Shown here: piece after piece, positions 1 through 7,907 of the stretch
Layout of the letters: each line of letters opens with the position of its first letter
How positions within the stretch are numbered: the stretch's first letter is position 1
NCBI GenBank assembly: GCA_040881785.1
Contig: JBBECO010000049.1
Span: 1-39,495 of the forward strand
Direction of reading: 5' to 3'
From: JACDCA01 sp040881785
GTDB taxonomy: Bacteria; Acidobacteriota; Vicinamibacteria; Vicinamibacterales; 2-12-FULL-66-21
DNA length: 39,495 bases
Position numbers and translations under genes: made by a program
The notes under the pieces: generated by a model
The model's database searches: none
Told to the model about the DNA's origin: nothing
Seen by the model: only the letters and a program-made list of their open reading frames with translations

Positions 1-1826
1 TGCCCCTGCTTGGCGGGGCACTGGTCCACGGCCGTCACTTCACGCTAGAGGAGGACCAGGGGCCATCCGACGGCGTGATTCTGACGCATGCAGCCTGGCA
101 CCGCTGGTTCGGAGGACGACCCGACATCATCGGGCAGCCGCTGACCCTCGCGGACGGCACGTCCGGCCGGCAGCGGCGGCATGTGGTCACCGGAGTGCTC
201 ACGCCGGAGTTCCGTACTTACAGCGGTGCGCCGGACTTTCTGCTGCCGATCGGATCACTGGCGGAGAGCGCTCAGCCGCAGTTCTACCGCGCCGTGGGCC
301 GTCTCACACCGGGGACGTCGATCGACGCGGCGTTTGCGGAAGCGGAATCGATAGCGCGGACGGTGGAGCGCTGGGGGGCCACCTCGGTCCGGCTCGTCCC
401 CATTGCGGACGAGTACCTCGGCGGCGTCGCGCGCCCGCTGTGGCTGCTCTTTGGCGGGGCCGCGCTCCTCCTGCTCGTGGCGTGCTCGAGCGTCGCGGGG
501 CTGCTGGTCGGAGAAGGACGCGCCCGCCGGCACGAGATCGCGGTCCGTCTCTCGCTGGGCGCCGGGAGGGCGCGGGTGATGCGACAGCTGCTGGTCGAGC
601 ATGCGCTGCTCGCGATGATCGGGACGTCCGCGGGACTCGTGCTCGGCATGTGGCTGACGGGCGTCTTCGTGACCCTGTCGCCGGAGGGGCTCCCACGACC
701 GGCGCTGGGTGCGCCCGATGCGCGCCTTGCCTGGTTCGCCGTGGGCATCGGATCCCTCGCGCTGCTCCTCTTTGGTGCCGCGCCGGCGGTGTCGCTCGCG
801 CGATCGGTGCCGGCCGGTGCGCTCGCCGAGGGCGGTCGTGGCGCGATGCATCGGCGCCACCTGGGCCAGCGGCTGATCGTGGCCCTGCAGATCTCGCTCG
901 CGCTCGTGCTCGTGGTCGCGGCCAGTGTGTTCGGCGAGACCATGTACCGATTGACCTCACGGCCGCTCGGCTTCGATCCGTCGAACGTCGCCGTGGCATC
1001 GACGACGTTCACAGGCGTGCCTGTGGGTTGGGGCGCCGCGTCGACCTCCCAGGATCAGTTCACGCAATGGCGCTCAGCGGCGCAGGCAGCGGTCGAGCAC
1101 GAACGCACCCAGGCTGTTCTCGACCGGTTATCCGCCATACCGGGTGTGACGCAAGTGGCCGGCGCCAGTGCCGTGCCGTTTGTCGGGGTCCCCCGAACAG
1201 CGGGTCTCCCGTTGGGGGCCGAACCCACGGGCGACGGCGTCTTTTACCGGTATGTCGTCACGGAACGGTACTTCGACTTGATGAGGATGCGCATCATCGA
1301 GGGGCGTGGCTTCAACGCGCTCGATCGCTTCGGCGGCCATGCCCTGGTGGTCTCGCGCGAGTATGCACGGCGGCTTTTAGAGCACAAGGCGCTCGGCTCG
1401 CGCCCCTCGTTGGCGGCGGAGGTCGTCGCCGAGGAGCGGTTCCGCGCGATGCTCTCGATCGCCTACGGCGGCGCCGCGCTGCTGCTGGCGGCCGTCGGTC
1501 TCGACGGGCTGGCCTCCCGGCGGGCCGCGGAGCGCACGAAGGAGTTCGGCGTGCGCGTCGCACTGGGCGCGCGCCCTGCGGATGTGCGCCGCCTCGTGCT
1601 GCGCGACGCCGTGATCATCGTCGCGCTCGGTCTGGCAGCAGGCCTTCCGGCGGCGTACGGCGCCTCGCAGGTCACGCGGTCGTTTCTCTTCGGCGTCTCG
1701 CCGACAGCCCCGCACATCTTCGTGCTGGGCTCGGCCGTCCTTGCGGCGGCCACGCTCGTTGCGACATGGCTGCCGGCGCGCCGCGCCAGCCGTATCGACC
1801 CGATGCTCGCGCTGCGGGCGGAGTAA
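1..1826 (+). CDS. ADOP-family ABC transporter permease, 5' end cut by window
   Basis: An inner-membrane MacB/FtsX-type permease of the acidobacterial 'ADOP' family, which are large orphan permeases with two MacB_PCD/FtsX halves. The reading frame is open from base 3, so the gene begins upstream; 607 residues are visible. The periplasmic motif AAWHRWFGG and a GRxF motif belong to the first MacB_PCD domain. FtsX helices follow (about residues 140-165, 200-220, 235-265), then a further helix (LIVALQISLALVLVV), a second periplasmic part and a second FtsX block ending ARRASRIDPMLALR. The second periplasmic domain is short: the frame runs from a GRGF motif and EYARRLLEHKALG almost directly into the next helix, so the usual β-rich stretch of roughly 80-100 residues appears to be missing. 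No ATPase gene is visible. Substrate unknown. Confidence 0.88.
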   Translation, partial: PLLGGALVHGRHFTLEEDQGPSDGVILTHAAWHRWFGGRPDIIGQPLTLADGTSGRQRRHVVTGVLTPEFRTYSGAPDFLLPIGSLAESAQPQFYRAVGRLTPGTSIDAAFAEAESIARTVERWGATSVRLVPIADEYLGGVARPLWLLFGGAALLLLVACSSVAGLLVGEGRARRHEIAVRLSLGAGRARVMRQLLVEHALLAMIGTSAGLVLGMWLTGVFVTLSPEGLPRPALGAPDARLAWFAVGIGSLALLLFGAAPAVSLARSVPAGALAEGGRGAMHRRHLGQRLIVALQISLALVLVVAASVFGETMYRLTSRPLGFDPSNVAVASTTFTGVPVGWGAASTSQDQFTQWRSAAQAAVEHERTQAVLDRLSAIPGVTQVAGASAVPFVGVPRTAGLPLGAEPTGDGVFYRYVVTERYFDLMRMRIIEGRGFNALDRFGGHALVVSREYARRLLEHKALGSRPSLAAEVVAEERFRAMLSIAYGGAALLLAAVGLDGLASRRAAERTKEFGVRVALGARPADVRRLVLRDAVIIVALGLAAGLPAAYGASQVTRSFLFGVSPTAPHIFVLGSAVLAAATLVATWLPARRASRIDPMLALRAE

Positions 1827-1842
1827 CAAGAAACGGCTCGAA

Positions 1843-1995
1843 CTACAGATCGAAGTACGCCAGCGCGAGCCAGGCTTTCAGCCGCGCCAGATGGCCGTTG
1901 ACCAGATGCCGGTTCAGATCGGCCGCGGCCCCGTCGCGCAGCGGGCGGTCAACGCGGATGAAACGCTCGAAATCCCCGAGGTGGACTCGGGGACC
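1843..1995 (-). pseudogene. C-terminal fragment of an unrecognised gene
   Basis: About 50 codons on the minus strand end in a TAG at 1843-1845 and show strong G/C bias at third positions, as in a real coding region. The peptide includes GDFERFIRVDRPLRDG and ends LARLKAWLALAYFDL. No start codon or ribosome site fits, and the coding-like signal fades at the brnTA promoter (1996). I read it as the 3' remnant of a gene cut off where the brnT module joined. The family is not recognised. It could instead be the whole of a small gene. Confidence 0.35.
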
Positions 1996-2020
1996 TTGAC
2001 TTCTCACTACATGGTAATGA
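1996..2020 (+). promoter_or_regulatory. Probable brnTA promoter/operator
   Basis: TTGACT, a good -35 hexamer, is followed by an imperfect dyad TCACTAC-ATG-GTAATGA (6 of 7 arm positions pair) just before the GTG start of brnT. BrnA-type antitoxins are known to bind and repress their own promoter, so this dyad is the natural candidate operator. The same architecture recurs at 5286-5310 with a perfect dyad. Confidence 0.55.
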
Positions 2021-2024
2021 AACT

Positions 2025-2324
2025 GTGTGCGTGGCTCCGCTCGAGTTCGAATGGGATGACCGGAAAGATGCCGCGAACCAAAGAAAGCATGGCGTCTCGT
2101 TCGCGGAAGCACAGACGGTGTTCAGTGACGATGACGCGCTCCTGATTCCGGATCCCGACCACTCGGACGACGAGGACCGGTTCATTCTGCTGGGGGTGAG
2201 CAGCGCGCTCAGAGCACTGGTCGTCTGCCACTGTTATCGCGAAGCATCGGTGATCCGGATCATCTCCGCGCGGAAGGCGGACCGTGACGAGACCCGGCAG
2301 TACGAGCGCAGAGGTGAACGATGA
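2025..2324 (+). CDS. brnT: BrnT-family toxin
   Basis: Predicted ribonuclease toxin of a type II toxin-antitoxin pair, 99 residues, a normal length for BrnT. The N-terminus FEWDDRKDAANQRKHGVSF is the family signature (FEWDxxKxxxNxxKHGVSF). A central strand region (RFILLGVSSALRALVVCH) and the end motif IRIISARKADRDETRQYE, typical of BrnT, follow. The start is GTG 2025. The stop overlaps the brnA start (ATGA, 2321-2324), so the two are translationally coupled. All signature positions are intact, so the toxin is probably functional. Confidence 0.9.
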   Translation: MCVAPLEFEWDDRKDAANQRKHGVSFAEAQTVFSDDDALLIPDPDHSDDEDRFILLGVSSALRALVVCHCYREASVIRIISARKADRDETRQYERRGER

Positions 2325-2551
2325 GGAAACACTACGATTTTTCGGCGGCGAAGAGAAACCCCTATGCGCGGCGGTTGAAGCGGCAAGTCACGATCCGCCT
2401 GGAGCACGACACGCTCGAGTACTTCCAGGGGCTGGCCTCCGAGCTGGGGATTCCGTATCAGACCCTGATCAATCTCTATCTGCGCGACTGTGCGACGTCG
2501 CGAAAGCGTCTGTCGGTGAGCTGGCGCCCGGCTGGCGGAAGCGCGGCGTGA
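2321..2551 (+). CDS. brnA: BrnA-family antitoxin (CopG-like DNA binding)
   Basis: A 76-residue antitoxin partner of BrnT. It opens RKHYDFSAAKRNPYARRLK, as BrnA proteins do, and continues into a ribbon-helix-helix domain: a strand (QVTIRLEHDTLEYF) followed by two helices (GLASELGIPYQTLINLYLRDCA). This domain would dimerise, bind the operator upstream of brnT and neutralise the toxin. It starts on the ATGA overlap with brnT. A weak hairpin (ACGGG/CCCGT, 2576-2593) follows. The short tail after the RHH fold has low complexity. Confidence 0.87.
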   Translation: MRKHYDFSAAKRNPYARRLKRQVTIRLEHDTLEYFQGLASELGIPYQTLINLYLRDCATSRKRLSVSWRPAGGSAA

Positions 2552-2606
2552 AAACACGTGACCGGCCATCGCGTGACGGGTAGCACAGCCCGTTTCGGCA
2601 TTATGG

Positions 2607-5186
2607 TCAACCTTTCTTCTCTTGTGCGTCGATCCGCCCCTTGAACGACCGGACTCCGCGCGGGCCGCGTTCCCAGTGCCCGGGGCGCCCGGGCGTCCAC
2701 GGCGCTTCCGTCCAGAAGAACGTGAACTCCGTGACGCCGGACGGCAGCACCGCCTCGTAGCCCCCTTCCCCCAGTGGCACGAGCGGTACCTTGTAAATCG
2801 GATCCCACGCGCCCTTCGCGCCGGCGACCCCGGCATGCACGAAGCCGCTTCCGGCGACCCGGACGCGCAGGCGGCGCCCCGGCGGGAACTGCCGGCGGTC
2901 GAACGTCCACAGCAGCGGCTCGCCGACTTCCGGCAGGGCAGGAGGCAGCGTCGCCCGCCCGGAGTCCTGCAGCGCGGCGGTGGCGGTCAGCAGCACGTCC
3001 ACTGTCCGCCGGTACCCATGGTGGAGGTTCGCGAGCGGCTCCTTGCCGGCGCCGGCCATGGCGTCGCCGACGTCGACGACAACACCCGCCCGCCCCGCGA
3101 TCGGCCAATCGATGCGGCCGTGCACCGTGGAATCAGCGATGTAAGCGGTATGCGCGGGATCGAGCGCTGGCATGCCGTCCGGCAGGCGCACCTGTGACAG
3201 CGCGACCAGCGCGTCGAAACCGGCGAGTCTGTCGCGGCCCGCCTCGCGCGACATCAGCCGGAACGCGCCATCCTCGAAGGCGAAGATGTCGGCGCCCCCG
3301 GCGAGGAGGAGCAGAGCGCCGGCCAGCGCGGGCGACCGTGCGCCGAGCTCGAGGACGAGCGGCCGCAGGAGCCGGACGTAAAACCAGTCGAAGGCGGTCT
3401 CGGTGCTGAACACGACGACGCCGCCGGCGGCGAGGTACTTCGCCAGCGCTTGGACCGCGCCCTGTTCGGGGGCGCACCCCGAGAAGGCCGACAGCATTTC
3501 GTCCAGGTCGGTGAGGATGACGGACCGGCCGGTCTGCCGCACGGTGGCAAGAAAACGCTCGAGCGACACGACCTGCGCCGGCGACAGATCCGAGAAGAGT
3601 GCCTCCTCGACCTCTCCGGGCGCCGGCGGTTCCTGCCTGGTCATCTGGAAGTACGCGCTGAGCATGCTGCCAAGCCGCGCCTCCCCCTGCTCGTCCTGCC
3701 AGCCCTCGCTCGCCTCCCGCGCGAGCTCGACGAAGAGGGGGGATACCTCGACCAGCCGGGCGGGTCCGCCCGGCGCGACGGACACCCATCCGAAGTCGGT
3801 GAGCAGCAGGGCCCCGTTCCCCGTGCCGTGCTGGCGCCCGACGTCTATCGCGATGTAGTCGCGCCTGGTCCACGAACCGGGGGCGTAGCGGATCTCCCCC
3901 CTGCGGCTCGCGGTGTGCCCGACCACCTGCGGCAGCAACTGCGCGTGATACCGGTAGTGGTCCACCTCGCGAAGATCCGGCGTGAAGACGCCGGCGGGCT
4001 CGTAACCGATCTCGCCCGGCATACGCCGCTCGAGCGTGTGACTCGTCCCGATGTGGAAGATCTCGTGGGGCAGGTCACGCGCGCTGATGCGTTCCCGTTC
4101 GACGAGGGTATCGCGCAGCACGTCGTTCACATAGGACGCCACGGTCTCCGCATCGCCTGCCCCGCGCTCGCGCAGCGCAAGCGCGACGATGTTGGGAAGC
4201 AGCCCGGCGTGCACGAACAGCTTTTCGTGTTCGAAGTACGCCGCCTGCACCGTCAGGCCCGGATGCCGCTCCGGGTGCAGCGCCGCCTCGCGGATGTCCG
4301 GCCACAGCCGATAGCCGAGGGAGTCCTCGCCTCCCTGGCCGCCTTCACGATCGACGTAGAGGTCGTGATTACCCAGCGTCCACACGATGTGCCCGCCAAG
4401 CCTGTGCGCCTGCCCGGCGAGGTGATGGATGAAATCGAACACCTCCTGGAGGTGGCGCCCGTGGCCGATGTCGCCGGTGAACACGAGCGTGCCATCACGC
4501 GCGCACCACCGGTCGAGCGGATCGATGAAGCCCAGTGCGTGGAGGATCTCCTTGAGCGCCTGCAGTTCGCCAACGCGGAGCGGTCGGGGCTCGGCCCCGA
4601 GAGACCGCACGATGCCCATCGAGCGGAACCGTTCGATCCGCCGCCGTTCGCCGGCGGAGAGGGCGTCGACGGCGGTCTCGGCGAGATAGACGCGGCTGGG
4701 CACCACGAGCAGTCCATACGCTTCGAAGGCACGGATGTGCTGCCAGATGGCGGGATGCAGCGAGCCGTCCGGACGCACGCCGTGGTCGCGTTCCCACTGC
4801 GGCTTGGCGTGCGGCGGCGCGCCGGCGAGCGGCGGAACCGGGTCAAGGTGTTTCGCGTACTTGACGACGAAGCGCTCGCGCGGCTCGACCAGGGCGAGGA
4901 CGTGGTACCCCTCGCCGAGAAGCCGCAGCGGCTCGTCGAGGGTCCGGAGCACGTCGGCGTCGGACGGCAGGTCGTCAGCGTCCAGAAATGCTTCACGGGC
5001 GATGGGGACGAGCGTCTCGTCGAGAATCCGTTCCGCCACCCGGTGCGCGCCGCCGTGGAGTTCATCGCGGTGATACCGCGTGAGTGTACGCTCGAGTATG
5101 GCTTCGAAACGATCCGCCGTCGGATCGCGCCTGTACCGTTCGTCTCGACTGGTGGCCACGGGCTGCACATCCTTACGGTGCCGCAC
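2607..5186 (-). CDS. PPP-like metallophosphatase fused to HAD-like domain and C-terminal β-domain
   Basis: An 859-residue multidomain protein with no recognised gene name. Residues 1-200 have no clear assignment. Residues 205-430 form a calcineurin/PPP-like phosphatase: TGDIGHGRH (236-243), GNHD (272-275), HAG (326-328) and VGH (422-424). The first metal motif, normally GDxHG, appears as GELQA (206-210), so two metal ligands seem lost. Residues 555-690 look HAD-like: ILTDLDEML with D560/D562, a serine motif VVFST (592-595) and IADS (683-686). Residues 755-850 contain a β-rich segment (YEAVLPSGVTEFTFFWTEAP) resembling Ig-like or carbohydrate-binding modules. No signal peptide is seen, so it is probably cytosolic. 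The GTG start at 5186 is uncertain. Substrate unknown; a bifunctional phosphatase, or one with an inactive regulatory half, is possible. Confidence 0.72.
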   Translation of the reverse strand: MRHRKDVQPVATSRDERYRRDPTADRFEAILERTLTRYHRDELHGGAHRVAERILDETLVPIAREAFLDADDLPSDADVLRTLDEPLRLLGEGYHVLALVEPRERFVVKYAKHLDPVPPLAGAPPHAKPQWERDHGVRPDGSLHPAIWQHIRAFEAYGLLVVPSRVYLAETAVDALSAGERRRIERFRSMGIVRSLGAEPRPLRVGELQALKEILHALGFIDPLDRWCARDGTLVFTGDIGHGRHLQEVFDFIHHLAGQAHRLGGHIVWTLGNHDLYVDREGGQGGEDSLGYRLWPDIREAALHPERHPGLTVQAAYFEHEKLFVHAGLLPNIVALALRERGAGDAETVASYVNDVLRDTLVERERISARDLPHEIFHIGTSHTLERRMPGEIGYEPAGVFTPDLREVDHYRYHAQLLPQVVGHTASRRGEIRYAPGSWTRRDYIAIDVGRQHGTGNGALLLTDFGWVSVAPGGPARLVEVSPLFVELAREASEGWQDEQGEARLGSMLSAYFQMTRQEPPAPGEVEEALFSDLSPAQVVSLERFLATVRQTGRSVILTDLDEMLSAFSGCAPEQGAVQALAKYLAAGGVVVFSTETAFDWFYVRLLRPLVLELGARSPALAGALLLLAGGADIFAFEDGAFRLMSREAGRDRLAGFDALVALSQVRLPDGMPALDPAHTAYIADSTVHGRIDWPIAGRAGVVVDVGDAMAGAGKEPLANLHHGYRRTVDVLLTATAALQDSGRATLPPALPEVGEPLLWTFDRRQFPPGRRLRVRVAGSGFVHAGVAGAKGAWDPIYKVPLVPLGEGGYEAVLPSGVTEFTFFWTEAPWTPGRPGHWERGPRGVRSFKGRIDAQEKKG

Positions 5187-5285
5187 ACGAGATGCGGGGC
5201 ACTGCGCAATCTGTTACGCAATCGTCAGGCCGCAAGTACCTGCCGGATGCGCCTCATCCTTTCGGCGGACGTTGGTGCGGGTGCG

Positions 5286-5369
5286 TTGACTTCTCATGAC
5301 CTCGTCATGACACTCTGGGCGTGGCCTCGCTGGTGTTCGGAGACGAGTGATCGGGCCTGATGGAAATGC
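5286..5369 (+). pseudogene. Relic of a second brnT promoter and 5' end
   Basis: From 5281 to 5340 this stretch aligns without gaps to 1991-2050, the brnT promoter and first codons, at 44 of 60 positions. It keeps TTGACTTCTCA, the dyad (here perfect: TCATGAC-CTC-GTCATGA, 5294-5310) and GCGTGGC..CGCT..GTTCG. The reading frame then meets a TGA at about 5348 and the similarity fades near 5369, so no toxin can be made. The operator half may still bind an antitoxin. It lies just upstream of tag. Confidence 0.55.
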
Positions 5370-5378
5370 CGCAGGGAC

Positions 5379-6005
5379 ATGTCTGAACAACCGACAGCAG
5401 ACCAGGTGAAGGACGGCCTCTGGAAGGGCGTGGACCGGCGGCCCCGGTGCGCCTGGTGTCGCGCCTCGGACGACTACGTCGCGTACCACGACACCGAGTG
5501 GGGATTCCCCGTGCGCGACGATCGCCGGCTGTTCGAGAAGATTACGCTCGAGGGCTTTCAAAGCGGCCTGAGCTGGCTGACGATCCTGCGCAAGCGCGAG
5601 AACTTCCGGCGCGCCTTCGCCGGCTTCGACATCGAGCGCGTGGCCAGGTTCACGCAGCGCGATGTCACGCGCCTGCTCGGCGACGCCGGGATCGTCCGTC
5701 ACCGCGGCAAGATCGAGAGCACCATCAACAATGCGAGGCGCTGCGCCGACCTGATCGACGAGTGCGGGTCGCTGGCGTCCTATGTCTGGCGGTTCGAACC
5801 GGCGCCGAAGTCCCGTCCGAAGAAGCTGACGTGGGACGTCCTGCAGACAATGGCCGTCACGCCCGAGTCTACGGCCCTGTCGAAGGACCTGCGCGCGCGC
5901 GGCTGGACGTTCGTCGGCCCGACGACGATGTATGCGTTCATGCAGGCCATGGGCCTGGTCAACGACCACCTGGACGCGTGCGCGTTCCGCGACGGAGCGC
6001 GTTGA
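5379..6005 (+). CDS. tag: DNA-3-methyladenine glycosylase I
   Basis: A base-excision-repair glycosylase that removes 3-methyladenine from alkylated DNA. At 208 residues it is slightly longer than typical Tag. It shows RCAWCRASDDYVAYHDTEWG (24-42) with the expected zinc Cys and His, FEKITLEGFQSGLSWLTIL, and the C-terminal HLDAC (His197/Cys201), which completes the zinc site. FVGPTTMYAFMQAMGLVNDH is the family's helix-hairpin region. The start is ATG 5379, without a strong ribosome site. It stands alone, downstream of the brnT relic. Confidence 0.93.
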   Translation: MSEQPTADQVKDGLWKGVDRRPRCAWCRASDDYVAYHDTEWGFPVRDDRRLFEKITLEGFQSGLSWLTILRKRENFRRAFAGFDIERVARFTQRDVTRLLGDAGIVRHRGKIESTINNARRCADLIDECGSLASYVWRFEPAPKSRPKKLTWDVLQTMAVTPESTALSKDLRARGWTFVGPTTMYAFMQAMGLVNDHLDACAFRDGAR

Positions 6006-6102
6006 GCGTGCGGAAACCCCATTTTGACATCCCGCTGAGCGGCGTACACAGTAGCCCTCTTGTCTGCACCAGTCTGCAGACAGCAGAACCGGGAGGCTCA
6101 TG

Positions 6103-6827
6103 ATGCGTCGTACGTTCGGATGCCTGGCGGCCGTTCTCTTCGTTCTTGCAGGCGCACTGGCCCCGGTGGCATCCCAGGCACCGGCGGCGCTGTCGATCTG
6201 GGTCGAGCGCCAATACGCGACGTGGGACAATCCGCTCCACACGGAGTTCGTCGTCAATGGCGCGACGGTCGACCTCTTCACCGCCGACACGGTCCAGCCG
6301 GTCGCCGAGCAGATCAAGGACGGCTGGAACACCATTGTCATGAAGACGACCCCCAGGTGCCGGCGACCAAGCGGAACGGCCTGATCTTCCGGGTGGGGCC
6401 GGCGCGGCAGCAGGGGAACAAGATCGCCATGTCGCCTGTCCTGTGGCGGCTCGACAACGAGACGGACTGGCTGCTCGAAACCAACGGAAGCTATTCCCAC
6501 CCGCTCGGGCCCAACGTGAGCAGCGTGGATCTCACGTTCAAGGTGTATTACGCCGGGCTGGAACGGGAGGGAGGCGAGCTCAAGGCCGGGGACTACGCGC
6601 TGGTCGGCAAGCCCAGGTACAACTCGTGGAATTCTCCGGTCGTGGCCACCGTCTGGATCAACGGGACGCCGTTCAATTCGTTCGCGCTCGTCCACTTCAA
6701 AGCGATGCAGGGCTGGCGTCAGAATCGTCAGACAGGGCAGCTCGAAAATCCGATGAAGGCGGGCGCGGACGAAATCGAACGGATGATTCCGTTCATGTTG
6801 AAGGCCGCAGAGCCGGTGAAAAAGTAG
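6103..6827 (+). pseudogene. Secreted protein of unknown function, interrupted by a -1 frameshift
   Basis: The 5' part has a clear signal peptide (MRRTFGCLAAVLFVLAGAL, cleavage near ASQA) and GGGAGG at 6091-6096, correctly spaced for ATG 6103 (ATG 6100 is also possible). The frame reads through KTTP at the C run 6350-6354 and then goes out of phase to a stop at 6384. The frame one base away continues sensibly (QVPATKRNGLIFRVGPARQQ) to the stop at 6827. One extra C in the run would restore a protein of about 240 residues. The rest is β-rich with aromatic residues (WRLDNETDWLLETNGSYSH). The family is not recognised. It is either a recent mutation or a homopolymer sequencing error. Confidence 0.7.
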
Positions 6828-6907
6828 CGGCGGCGAAGAAAATGCCGGGCGGGCATCCGGTTCTGACGACGCCTTCCAGAAGGGCTCGCCCTCCCTCGAA
6901 CGCGCCG

Positions 6908-7795
6908 CTACCTGGCGGTCGGCTTGCCGGCGATGGCCTTCCGTATCGCGTCCGCGGTGACGCTCGCGCGCAGCTCCACGATCTTCCGGCCGATGGCCAG
7001 CGCCTTCTCCTTGTCGGCGATCGAGACGCCGTCGATCGTGGCCTTCCCGGCTTTGACGCGCGGCTCCCAGCGGACGCTGTCCGGGTCCGCGACCATCATG
7101 TTCAACGTGATGGCCGGATCGTCGTGCAGGCCGTCCTTCTTCTGGTCCGGCGTGATGACACCGATTTCGGCGGCGTACTTCAGGACCGCCGCATAATCGT
7201 AGTACGCGCGCGCGGGGATCACGAGAGGGGAGCCTTTCCACTCGCCGTTCCACCTGTCAGCCACGGCCTGCATCCCACGCGTGTTTCCACCGCTGTCGCC
7301 GATCAGGACAATGTGCTCGAAGCCGTGCATCTTGAAGCTGTGGACGACGTCGGTGAGCATCGCCTGGAACGTCTCCTCGCGCAGACTGATCGTGCCGGCC
7401 GTCGTCATGTGCCCGCTCTGCGGCTCGATGCGCCCTTCGGGCACCAGCGGAATGATCGGCGCACACAGGGCGTTGCCCAGTTTGCGGGCGATCGCATCAC
7501 AGTTCACCCGCAGGATGTAATTGTGTTTGCCGAGCGCGAGCCACGGGCCATTGGGCTCGATGCCCCCGGTCGGAATGATGATCGTCCTGCGTCCGGCCTT
7601 CAGGGCGTCGCGCACGTCCATCCAGGTCATTTCCTCCAGCCAGACCGTGTCCGGCGTCTTCAGCGGGTTCGGCGTGTCGATGCAGTTGTAGGGATTGGCG
7701 GAGCAGTTGCCGCCGCCGGCGCTGCGGGGATCCCGCTGGGCCGCGGCCGTGGCGGTGAGGACGAGCAGCACCAGGGTGAGGACGGTCTTGGTCAT
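6908..7795 (-). CDS. Exported creatininase-like family protein with atypical metal site
   Basis: A 295-residue protein with an N-terminal signal peptide (MTKTVLTLVLLVLTATAAAQ). It shows creatininase-family landmarks: IIIPTGGIEPNGPWLALGKHN, TTAGTISLREETF and IGDSGGNTRGMQAVAD. Classical creatininases have EQHGPHLPLGTD and NGHGGN, so several metal-binding positions differ here (EPNGPWLALGKHN and GDSGGN). The activity may be altered or lost. The start is ATG 7795, with AAGGAG upstream on the minus strand. It is divergent from the Xre gene and convergent with the frameshifted secreted gene. The substrate cannot be inferred. Confidence 0.82.
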   Translation of the reverse strand: MTKTVLTLVLLVLTATAAAQRDPRSAGGGNCSANPYNCIDTPNPLKTPDTVWLEEMTWMDVRDALKAGRRTIIIPTGGIEPNGPWLALGKHNYILRVNCDAIARKLGNALCAPIIPLVPEGRIEPQSGHMTTAGTISLREETFQAMLTDVVHSFKMHGFEHIVLIGDSGGNTRGMQAVADRWNGEWKGSPLVIPARAYYDYAAVLKYAAEIGVITPDQKKDGLHDDPAITLNMMVADPDSVRWEPRVKAGKATIDGVSIADKEKALAIGRKIVELRASVTADAIRKAIAGKPTAR

Positions 7796-7856
7796 GAGCC
7801 GGCTCCTTGTCTCGCTGGGGCAGGCTACCGCAGATGGGTCGGATCGGGTTGCTTCC

Positions 7857-7894
7857 GCGCAACGGTTTCTGTTGCGCAACACTATGTGTTGCGC
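7857..7894. promoter_or_regulatory. Palindromic operator of the Xre/RES operon
   Basis: Overlapping dyads lie in front of the antitoxin gene. GCGCAAC (7857-7863) pairs with GTTGCGC (7871-7877). GCGCAACAC (7874-7882) pairs perfectly with GTGTTGCGC (7886-7894) around a TAT centre. The repeated half-sites are 17 bp apart, about 1.6 helical turns. Xre-type antitoxins autoregulate by binding such dyads, which makes this the likely operator. It could also affect the divergent creatininase-like gene. Confidence 0.65.
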
Positions 7895-7907
7895 TAAGCT
7901 GGCTCCA

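Noticed and set aside
3450..5360. Very long plus-strand open frame opposite the phosphatase fusion
   Set aside because: It is antisense to a gene with recognisable motifs and has no motif of its own. GC-rich coding DNA commonly leaves open antisense frames.
6826..6909. Terminator from AGCGGCG/CGCCGCT between the convergent secreted and creatininase-like genes
   Set aside because: The complementary parts are about 70 bases apart, with no U tract and no compact stem.
5214..7253. Long minus-strand open frame across tag and the secreted gene
   Set aside because: It runs antisense to tag, whose family motifs are clear. Its product shows no domain or plausible composition.
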